From Streptomyces griseoviridis (lineage in GTDB: Bacteria > Actinomycetota > Actinomycetes > Streptomycetales > Streptomycetaceae): a stretch of DNA of 64,000 nucleotides. The translations under genes were made by a program, and so were the position numbers. The notes below the pieces were generated by a model. It did not search any database and was not told the DNA's origin. It was given only the letters and a program-made list of their open reading frames with translations. Positions 54,978 through 61,592 of the stretch are shown here, one piece after another; the first letter of the stretch is position 1, and the number at the start of each line of letters is the position of its first letter. The stretch lies in assembly GCA_014649155.1 (NCBI GenBank), contig BMSM01000001.1, positions 708,273 through 772,272 of the forward strand, given 5' to 3'.

Positions 54978-56335
54978 GGGCGGGTGGCCTCCCGGTGCGT
55001 GAGGTGGGCGAGGGTGTCGAAGCCGGCGCCGTCGAAGCCCGCGACGGAGGTGGCGAGGCGGTTCTTGAGCGGGGCGGTGAAGCGCGGCGGGAGGGCGGCG
55101 GGGTCGCCGGTGAGCAGGGCGGCGACGCCGCCGGCGGTCGCCCCGTTGGAGTCGGTGTCCCAGCCGCCGGAGACGGCCCGGCAGACCGAGCCCGCGAAGT
55201 CGCCGTCCGCGTGGGTGAGGGCGGCGGCGATCAGCGCGGTGTTGGGGACGGCGTGCACCCAGTGGTGGGTGCGGTCGTGCCGGGCGTGGAGGGCGTCCAC
55301 CACCGTGTCGAAGTCGTCGTGCGACGCGGCCAGCGCGACGGCCTCCTCCACGGCCGTCGCCAGCCGGGAGCCGGGCGGTACGACGGTGAGGCCGGCGGCG
55401 AGACAGGCGTGCACGTCGTACCTGCCGGACGCGGCGGTGGCGATCACGGCCGCCGCGAACATGGCCGCGTAGACGCCGTTGGCGGTGTGGGTGAGGACCG
55501 CGTCGCGGTGGGCCTGCTCGGCGGCGGCGGCCGGGTCGCCGGGGTGGGTCCAGCCGTGCAGGTCGGCGCGGATCAGGGCGCCGATCCACTCCCGGAAGGG
55601 GTTGCGGTGGCGGGCGGTGTCCGGGGGTTCGAGGCCGGCGAGGAGGTTGCGGTAGGCGACGCGTTCGGCGGTGAAGGCCCGGCCCGCCGGGAGTTCGTCG
55701 AGCCAGAGGCGGGCGACGTCGGCGGTGGTGAAGGCGCGGCCGTGGCGCTGGAGCAGCAGGAGGTTCAGCAGGGGGTAGTCGAGGTCGTCGTCCTCGGGCA
55801 TGCCGTCGATGTTCTCGGCGAGGGAGGTGGCGGCCGAGCGGCGGTTCCACGGATACGCGGCGGCCAGTTCGCCGGGGACGCCACGGGCGGTGAAGTACGT
55901 GGTCAGGGGCCAGTTCCCGGTGGCGCGGGCGAGACGGCGGATGCCGTCCAGGGGGAGTTTCTCCACGGGTTTGCCGAGCAGGCAGCCGGCCGCGCGGCCG
56001 AGCCAGGCGGCCTCCAGGCGGGCGGGGTCCGGGGCGAGCCGCCCGGCGGGGGACGGCCAGTGCGGGCACAGCTTCTTGATCCGGCCGAGGTCGGTGGGTT
56101 CGGCGTCGGCCGACGGGCAGGGCAGACCGGCCAGTTCGTCGAGGAGGTCCTCCGCGAGGCGCCGCAGCGAACGGGGGGCGGGCCCGGGGGAGGCGCCCGC
56201 GCGGGCCGGGGCGTCGTGGCCGCCGGCCGCCCGCCAGCGCGCGGCGACCGCCGACGCGTCCCGGCCGTCCTGCGCGGCCTGGCGCAGTTCGTGACCGAGC
56301 AGGTCCTCCGGCTGGACCCAGGTCAGACGGAGCAC
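54974..56335 (-). CDS. ADP-ribosylglycohydrolase family protein, paralogue 1
   Basis: The 453-residue protein has a distinct N-terminal part (about 1-105) and then the ARH fold (AAWLGRAAGCLLGKPVEKLP). Metal-binding motifs appear as EDDDLDY, in place of TDDT, and GGWDTDSNGAT near the end, so the two-metal site looks complete although divergent. I chose GTG 56335, which overlaps the end of paralogue 2 by 13 bp; the open frame upstream is a shadow. Substrate unknown. Confidence 0.9.
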   Translation of the reverse strand: MLRLTWVQPEDLLGHELRQAAQDGRDASAVAARWRAAGGHDAPARAGASPGPAPRSLRRLAEDLLDELAGLPCPSADAEPTDLGRIKKLCPHWPSPAGRLAPDPARLEAAWLGRAAGCLLGKPVEKLPLDGIRRLARATGNWPLTTYFTARGVPGELAAAYPWNRRSAATSLAENIDGMPEDDDLDYPLLNLLLLQRHGRAFTTADVARLWLDELPAGRAFTAERVAYRNLLAGLEPPDTARHRNPFREWIGALIRADLHGWTHPGDPAAAAEQAHRDAVLTHTANGVYAAMFAAAVIATAASGRYDVHACLAAGLTVVPPGSRLATAVEEAVALAASHDDFDTVVDALHARHDRTHHWVHAVPNTALIAAALTHADGDFAGSVCRAVSGGWDTDSNGATAGGVAALLTGDPAALPPRFTAPLKNRLATSVAGFDGAGFDTLAHLTHREATRP

Positions 56336-57516
56336 CGGGGGCCTCCCATCCCGGCGAAGGCCCGCTCGTGCGCGCGGCGCCGGCACACGTCCCGCTCGAA
56401 GACCTCCCGGGCCACCTCGGTGAGCGTGGCGGCCGGTTCCCACAGGTCGAGCCGGCTCGCCTCCGCCACCGTCCTCGCCCACTCCTCCGGCACCGGCGAG
56501 CCCAGCGCCCCCGTGATCGCCCCGGCCATGGTGGCGATCGAGTCGCAGTCCCGGCCGTAGTTGACCGCGCCGAGGACCGCGTGGCGGAAGTCGCCGCCGG
56601 AGACCAGCAGCAGGCCCAGGGCGACGGGCAGTTCCTCGATGGCGTGCAGCCGGGACGGGCGGCGGGCGCCGAGGGAGGGGGAGCGGTAGTCGGGGCCGAC
56701 CGTGTCGTACGGGGCGACGGCCGCGCGCAGCGGCGCGAGGGCCGACTCGAAGTCGCTGTACCCGGCGGCCACCTGGCACACCGTCTCGATCGCCTCTCGG
56801 GTGCCGTCCTTGGCCAGTGACAGACAGGCGGCCACCACCGACTCCGGGGTCGCGCCCGGCGCGCAGGCCGCCGCGACCGCCGCCGCGAAGACACCGGCCG
56901 CCTCCCGGCCGTACGACGACTGGTGCGCGCCCGCGAGGTCGAGGGCCTCGGCGTACGCGCCGCGCGGGTGGGCGGCGTTGACCAGGCCGACCGGGGCCAT
57001 GTACATCGCCGCGCCACAGTTGACGATGTTGCCGACGCCGGCCTCGCGCGGGTCGACGTGGCCGTAGTGCAGCCGGGCGACGAGCCACTTCTCCGCCAGG
57101 AAGATCCGGTGCAGGGGCAGCGCCTCGGCCTCCAGCTCCGGAATCCAGCGGGGGGTGGTCATGAGGTCCGGGACCAGGTGCTCCGCGAGGGCGTGGGCGT
57201 CGAGGTGGTCGCGGACGGTGGCGTACACCCTGATCAGCGCGTGGGTCATGAGGGTGTCGTCGGTGACGTGCCCGTCGCCCTTGTGGTACGGGGCGATCGG
57301 GCGGGCGGTGCGCCAGCGGTCGCCGTGCCAGGGGCCGACGACGCCGCGGACGCGGCCGCCGTGGCGCTCGGCGATCTGCTCGGGGGAGTACCCCTCGACG
57401 GGGCCGCCGAGCGCGTCGCCGACGGCGGCGCCGACCAGGGCGCCGGTGATCCGCCCGGCCAGGGGAGCGCCGGTCGGTGAGGTGTCCGGGGCTGCTTCTT
57501 CCGTTTCGGGTGTCAT
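56323..57516 (-). CDS. ADP-ribosylglycohydrolase family protein, paralogue 2
   Basis: The 397-residue, best-conserved paralogue. ARH motifs are GALVGAAVGDALGGPVEGY (33-43), HVTDDTLMTH (TDDT 85-88) and NYGRDCDSIATMAGA near 330. All predicted metal ligands are present. The family includes DraG and ARH1/3, which remove ADP-ribose from proteins, plus enzymes with other targets. ATG 57516 overlaps the stop of paralogue 3. Confidence 0.92.
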   Translation of the reverse strand: MTPETEEAAPDTSPTGAPLAGRITGALVGAAVGDALGGPVEGYSPEQIAERHGGRVRGVVGPWHGDRWRTARPIAPYHKGDGHVTDDTLMTHALIRVYATVRDHLDAHALAEHLVPDLMTTPRWIPELEAEALPLHRIFLAEKWLVARLHYGHVDPREAGVGNIVNCGAAMYMAPVGLVNAAHPRGAYAEALDLAGAHQSSYGREAAGVFAAAVAAACAPGATPESVVAACLSLAKDGTREAIETVCQVAAGYSDFESALAPLRAAVAPYDTVGPDYRSPSLGARRPSRLHAIEELPVALGLLLVSGGDFRHAVLGAVNYGRDCDSIATMAGAITGALGSPVPEEWARTVAEASRLDLWEPAATLTEVAREVFERDVCRRRAHERAFAGMGGPRCSV

Positions 57517-58856
57517 GTCCCGCTGGGTCCTTCCGGTAGGGGCGGGCGCGCGGCCTCCAGGCGCCCGGCGAGGTCCACCAGGTCCGTGCCGGTGAGCCGG
57601 GGCAGCACACAGCCGGGGAGGGTGCGGCAGGTGTCCCGCCAGGCCGCCGGGATCGCCGCGGCGCCGCCGAGGGCTCCGGTGAGGGCGCCCGCCAGGGCCG
57701 GGGCGGAGTCCGCGACCCGTGACAGGCAGGCCGCCGCCGGGACCGCCTCGGCGATCCGGCCGCGGGCGGCCGTGGCCAGGGCGAGGGCGACCGGGACCGT
57801 CTCGGCGGCGGCGATGCCGTAGCTGTAGACGTGGTCGACGATCTGGTGCTCCAGGAGGGGGACCAGCGCGAAGGTGCTGTCGGCGGTCCCGGCGAGGGCC
57901 AGTGCCTGGCGGGCGTTGCGGCCGATCTCGGTCTCCGGGGGCAGCTCGGCGAGCGCGGCCGTGACACAGGTCCGTACGCCGGCGCCGGCGAGGGCGCACG
58001 CGAGGGCCGCGGCCATCGCCCGCGCGCCGTGCACGCCGTCGCCGTCCTGGGTGTACCGGGCGTCGAACTCCGCGAGGGCGGCGGCGAGCCGGGGCTCGCC
58101 GGGGTGGGCGGCGGCGAGCGCGCAGGCCCGGACGCAGGCGGCGTCGTCGAAGTAGTGCGGGTTGTCGTGGCCGGTGGCGGGCGGACGCAGTCCGGCGGCG
58201 AGGTTGCCGAGGCCGGCCCGCACGGAGATCCGGGCGCGCAGCGGCAGTACCGCCGACTCGACCTCGGGGGCGCGGTCCGCCGCCGCGGCGACCTCGGCGG
58301 CGATCGCGCTCCAGGCCAGATCGATGGCGGTGCGGACACGGCGGTCCCGGCTCAGGTCGCCGAGGGTGCCGGCGTCCCCGGCCCGCAGCACGGCCTCCGC
58401 CGCGAACGCCGCCCACTCGGCGTCGTCGGAGGGGCCGAGGCGCAGCGGCTCCGGGGGCTGGTTGAGGGCGATGGGCACGGGGAGGGTGGTGGTGGCGTTC
58501 TGTTCGGCGAAGGTGTCCAGCTCGCGGGTGAGGCGGCGGGTCCACTCCGGCATCCGCGCGGCCCGGTGCCGGGCGGCGGGCCACCCGGCGGCATCGCCTG
58601 CGGCGAGTCCGAGGAGGAGGCCCTCGATGCGACGGGGGGCGGGCGGGACGGGCGTGGCTGCGGGGGCGGGGGCGTGGGCGTGGGCGTGGGCGGGGGTGGC
58701 GCTGGTCGTGCCGGTGCCGGTGCCTGTGTCCGTGCTCGTGCCGGGACCGGCACGGTGGGGGCTGCCGGCCGTCGGGGGCGGGGCCGTGACGCCGGGGGGC
58801 GCGGCGGCGTAGGCCGTGGTGGCGGGCTCCTCGTTCGGGAGGTGGTACCGGGTCAT
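57513..58856 (-). CDS. ADP-ribosylglycohydrolase family protein, paralogue 3 (degenerate site)
   Basis: A 447-residue member with a 75-residue low-complexity N-terminus (Thr/Gly and His/Ala dipeptide runs). The fold starts LLLGLAAGDAAGWP. The metal motifs are weakened: TDDT appears as SDDAEW (143-148), and GRDADT appears as SRVADSAPA (379-387), losing the first Asp. It may be inactive or act on another substrate. It overlaps both neighbours by ATGA, so it is retained in the operon. Confidence 0.85.
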   Translation of the reverse strand: MTRYHLPNEEPATTAYAAAPPGVTAPPPTAGSPHRAGPGTSTDTGTGTGTTSATPAHAHAHAPAPAATPVPPAPRRIEGLLLGLAAGDAAGWPAARHRAARMPEWTRRLTRELDTFAEQNATTTLPVPIALNQPPEPLRLGPSDDAEWAAFAAEAVLRAGDAGTLGDLSRDRRVRTAIDLAWSAIAAEVAAAADRAPEVESAVLPLRARISVRAGLGNLAAGLRPPATGHDNPHYFDDAACVRACALAAAHPGEPRLAAALAEFDARYTQDGDGVHGARAMAAALACALAGAGVRTCVTAALAELPPETEIGRNARQALALAGTADSTFALVPLLEHQIVDHVYSYGIAAAETVPVALALATAARGRIAEAVPAAACLSRVADSAPALAGALTGALGGAAAIPAAWRDTCRTLPGCVLPRLTGTDLVDLAGRLEAARPPLPEGPSGT

Positions 58857-60226
58857 GACGCCACGCACGGGGGGCGGGAGTCCGGGGCGCGGTGACCGGC
58901 GTCTCCGGGCGGTGCCGGGAGGGCGGGCGGTGCCGGGAGGGCGGGCGGTGCGGAGTCCGTGCCGCCCGGGTCCGGCGGCGTCGGGAGGGCGGGCGGCCCG
59001 GGGACGGTGGTGGCCGTGCCCGGCGTCCGCGCCGCCAGGGTGGCCGACGGTGCGGGGGCCGCGCAGGCGAGGGTTCTCACGGAGGTGTCCGGGGCCGGGT
59101 CGGCGGGGGACTTCCCCGAGGTGTCCGGGGCCGCGCCGGCGGGGGTTCTCGCGGTGGTGTCCGGGGCCACGCCGGCGAGGGTTCTCACGGAGGTGTTCGG
59201 GGTCGGGTCGGCGGGAGACTTGCCCGAGGTGTCCGGGGCCGGGTCGGCGGGGGTTCTCATGGAGGTGTCCCGGGTCAGGGTGAGGAGGTCCGCCACCTCC
59301 AGTACGTGGTGGCCGGCCATCGCCGGCAGGCAGCTGCCGCGGGCCGGGCCGATCACGGCGGCCCACTCCGCCGGGATCGCGGCGGCGCCCCCCGTCGCCC
59401 CGGCCAGCGCGCCCGCGACCGCCGCCGTCGTATCGGCGTCGCGGCCCATGTTGACGGCCGTCAGCACCGCGTCCCTGAAGTCGCCGCCGGCCGCCGCGTA
59501 CGCCCCGAAGGCGAGGGCGACCGCCTCCGGGGCGAGGTCGGTCCAGGGGTAGCCGCCGACGACCACCGCGGAGCGGACCGCGCGTTCGCCGCGGTGGGCC
59601 GCCGTCACCGCCCGGCGCAGCGAGCGCGCCGTCCAGGAGTCGTCCGGTACGACGGCCAGCGCCGCGGCCACCACCGCGACGACCGGCGCCCCGGCCATCG
59701 CCGCCGCCACCCCGGCCGCCACCGCCTGGCCGCCGTAGATGCCCTCGCCGTCATGGCTGACGGAGCCGTCGACCGCCACCAGCCGGGCCGCCTCGGCGGG
59801 GCGGCCGGCCGCGAACACCCCGTAGGGCGCGGCCCGCATCGCCAGGCCGTCGCTCCAGGCGTGCCGGTGCTGGGCGGAGATCGGGGCGGCCAGCCCCCGG
59901 CGCAGGTTCTCCAGTGTGCCGCGCTCGCTGAAGCCCGCGCCCCGGAAGGGACCCTCGTCGCGGTCGGCGATCCACTCGTGCCAGGCCGCCTCCACATGGG
60001 CGGGCGTGAGCGCCGCCCCGTGCCGGGCCAGCAGCAGCCCCGAGAAGATCGCGTATTCGGTGTCGTCGGTGCCGGCGGGGCGTTCGGCGACGTAGCCGGT
60101 GACGCGGCCCCAGCGGGCGCGGATCTCGGAGGGCTTCAGGTTCTCGGCCGGCGCCCCGAGGGCGTCGCCGACGGCCAGACCGAGCAGCGCACCGCGCGCC
60201 CGTTCACGGAGTGCGGTCCCCGCCAT
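58853..60226 (-). CDS. ADP-ribosylglycohydrolase family protein, paralogue 4
   Basis: The 457-residue first gene of the operon. The ARH core (1-315) has complete motifs: LGLAVGDALGAPAE (GDALG 20-24), TDDTE (53-57) and NMGRDADTTAA (GRDADT 261-266). The last about 140 residues are not part of the fold: a run of 12-residue repeats (36 bp in DNA) and then a Pro/Ala-rich tail. The ribosome site GGGAGAGGAG precedes the ATG. It is divergent from the VIT-family gene. Confidence 0.9.
   Translation of the reverse strand: MAGTALRERARGALLGLAVGDALGAPAENLKPSEIRARWGRVTGYVAERPAGTDDTEYAIFSGLLLARHGAALTPAHVEAAWHEWIADRDEGPFRGAGFSERGTLENLRRGLAAPISAQHRHAWSDGLAMRAAPYGVFAAGRPAEAARLVAVDGSVSHDGEGIYGGQAVAAGVAAAMAGAPVVAVVAAALAVVPDDSWTARSLRRAVTAAHRGERAVRSAVVVGGYPWTDLAPEAVALAFGAYAAAGGDFRDAVLTAVNMGRDADTTAAVAGALAGATGGAAAIPAEWAAVIGPARGSCLPAMAGHHVLEVADLLTLTRDTSMRTPADPAPDTSGKSPADPTPNTSVRTLAGVAPDTTARTPAGAAPDTSGKSPADPAPDTSVRTLACAAPAPSATLAARTPGTATTVPGPPALPTPPDPGGTDSAPPALPAPPALPAPPGDAGHRAPDSRPPCVAS
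59072..59276. repeat. 36-bp tandem repeat in the tail of paralogue 4
   Basis: Five full 36-bp units (59072-59251) and one partial unit encode APDTSxRTPAxx-type dodecapeptides. Two unit types (with RTPA/RTLA or GKSPA) partly alternate. Confidence 0.8.
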
Positions 60227-60338
60227 GCGGCCGCTCCTCTCCCTCGGGCCCCTTCGGGGCTTTGCGGAACTGGTCCCCGGTGCGGGCCGCCGCGCAGCCT
60301 CATGGGCCTCAGCGTCACCCGGTCGACATATGTGCGAG

Positions 60339-60367
60339 GTAGTACACGAATGAGCGCCGGACGGTAA
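60339..60367 (-). promoter_or_regulatory. Candidate promoter of the ADP-ribosylglycohydrolase operon
   Basis: Minus strand: TTACCG (60367-60362), 17-bp spacer, TACTAC (60344-60339), about 113 bp before the ATG at 60226. Confidence 0.4.
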
Positions 60368-60371
60368 AAGC

Positions 60372-60390
60372 GCAGGTTAGCCCAGCCTTT
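60372..60390. promoter_or_regulatory. Iron-box-like site (DtxR/IdeR/DmdR type)
   Basis: Matches 14 of 19 positions of the IdeR/DmdR consensus as I remember it, with AGGTTAGCC as the best half. It lies 5 bp from the -35 candidate of the minus-strand operon and about 86 bp before the VIT-family gene, a metal transporter. Confidence 0.4.
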
Positions 60391-60427
60391 CCTTGCTGGC
60401 GGGCCGGGAATCGGCGGCGTACCTTTG

Positions 60428-60456
60428 TTGTTGTCGAGAAATGGACGACGTCTAAA
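60428..60456 (+). promoter_or_regulatory. Candidate promoter of the VIT-family gene
   Basis: TTGTTG (60428-60433), 17-bp spacer, TCTAAA (60451-60456), about 20 bp before the GTG start at 60476. Confidence 0.45.
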
Positions 60457-60475
60457 GAAGTAGTGGGGGACCCTC

Positions 60476-61207
60476 GTGGCCATCATCGAAACCGAAGCGA
60501 CCCTCCATGAGGCGCACCGCGACAACCACACCCACCGCGACGTCAACGGCGGCTGGCTGCGCCCCGCCGTCTTCGGAGCGATGGACGGTCTCGTCTCCAA
60601 CCTCGCCCTGATGACCGGCGTGGCCGGCGGCACGGCCAGTCAGCACACCGTCGTGATCAGCGGCCTCGCGGGCCTGGCGGCCGGCGCGTTCTCCATGGCC
60701 GCCGGCGAGTACACCTCCGTCGCCTCCCAGCGTGAGCTGGTCGAGGCCGAGCTGGACGTCGAACGCCGGGAACTGCGCAAGCATCCGAAGGACGAGGAGG
60801 CCGAGCTGGCCGCCCTCTACGAGGGGCGCGGCGTCGACCCCGGCCTGGCCCGTGAGGTCGCCCGGCAGCTCTCCCGCGACCCCGAGCAGGCGCTGGAGAT
60901 CCACGCCCGCGAGGAGCTGGGCATCGACCCCTCCGACCTGCCGTCGCCGCTGGTCGCGGCCGTGTCGTCGTTCGGTTCCTTCGCCCTGGGCGCGCTGCTT
61001 CCCGTGCTGCCGTACCTGCTCGGCGCGAGCGCGCTGTGGCCCGCGGTGCTGCTGGCGCTGGCCGGGCTCTTCCTCAGTGGTGCCGTGGTGGCCAAGGTGA
61101 CCGCGCGCAGCTGGTGGTACAGCGGACTGCGGCAGCTCTTCCTGGGTGGCGCGGCGGCCGGTGTGACGTACGCCCTGGGCACATTGTTCGGAACGGCCGT
61201 AGGATAG
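60476..61207 (+). CDS. VIT1/CCC1-family metal ion transporter
   Basis: The 243-residue membrane protein of the VIT family moves Fe2+ or Mn2+ out of the cytoplasm. The first segments read GWLRPAVFGAMDGLVSNLAL and SGLAGLAAGAFSMAAGEYTSV, the two signature helices with the conserved Asp and Glu/Tyr. A charged cytoplasmic metal-binding stretch (about 85-160, rich in Glu) separates them from the last three helices. GTG start with GGGGGACC upstream. An iron-box-like site upstream fits metal control. Confidence 0.92.
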   Translation: MAIIETEATLHEAHRDNHTHRDVNGGWLRPAVFGAMDGLVSNLALMTGVAGGTASQHTVVISGLAGLAAGAFSMAAGEYTSVASQRELVEAELDVERRELRKHPKDEEAELAALYEGRGVDPGLAREVARQLSRDPEQALEIHAREELGIDPSDLPSPLVAAVSSFGSFALGALLPVLPYLLGASALWPAVLLALAGLFLSGAVVAKVTARSWWYSGLRQLFLGGAAAGVTYALGTLFGTAVG

Positions 61208-61218
61208 CCCGGCCCCGG

Positions 61219-61242
61219 ACTTATGCGTTGGGCCGCATAAGT
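61219..61242. repeat. AT-rich inverted repeat after the VIT-family gene
   Basis: ACTTATGCG and CGCATAAGT are exact complements around TTGGGC. Either a terminator for the transporter gene or an operator; low GC content stands out here. Confidence 0.6.
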
Positions 61243-61489
61243 AGTCGTTACTCGATGGTTTCGGGCACATGACCACCGGGCATGAGCCGTAAGCGCTGTG
61301 GGCAATGGTGCCCGCGGCGCGTCCGCGGAACGGGTGACGACGCCCGCTCCGCCCCTCGGTCCGCGAGACACCGATCTGTTTCGGCCGGACCCCCACAGCT
61401 TTCGCCGACGGGTGTCGCACCCCGCCCCGCACCCCAGGGCGTCCGCATGTTGGAACGGAATATCCGCTTTCCGAGAAGCGCTCCATCAT

Positions 61490-61516
61490 GTAACCTGCAC
61501 GAAATTTTGCGCTCAC
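61490..61516 (+). promoter_or_regulatory. GlnR-box-like site upstream of gltB
   Basis: GTAAC (61490-61494), 6 nt, GAAAT (61501-61505), 6 nt, CTCAC (61512-61516) fits the a-b-a half-site order of the GlnR consensus (GTnAC-n6-GAAAC) at exact 11-bp periodicity. It lies about 76 bp before gltB. The rest of 61243-61592 has no gene I can support. Confidence 0.55.
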
Positions 61517-61592
61517 ATCGAGCACGCAGAGGGCCAACGTCGTCCCTCGGCACGCACTCAGCACATTGCCACTGACGACGACGGGAGAGCCG

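Noticed and set aside
59072..59276. 36-bp repeats as a CRISPR array
   Set aside because: Units are contiguous with no spacers, in frame with a gene, and have no cas genes near.
52969..60226. ADP-ribosylglycohydrolase cluster as a prophage or toxin-antitoxin island
   Set aside because: No integrase, structural phage gene, att repeats or ADP-ribosyltransferase toxin is present; composition matches the neighbours.
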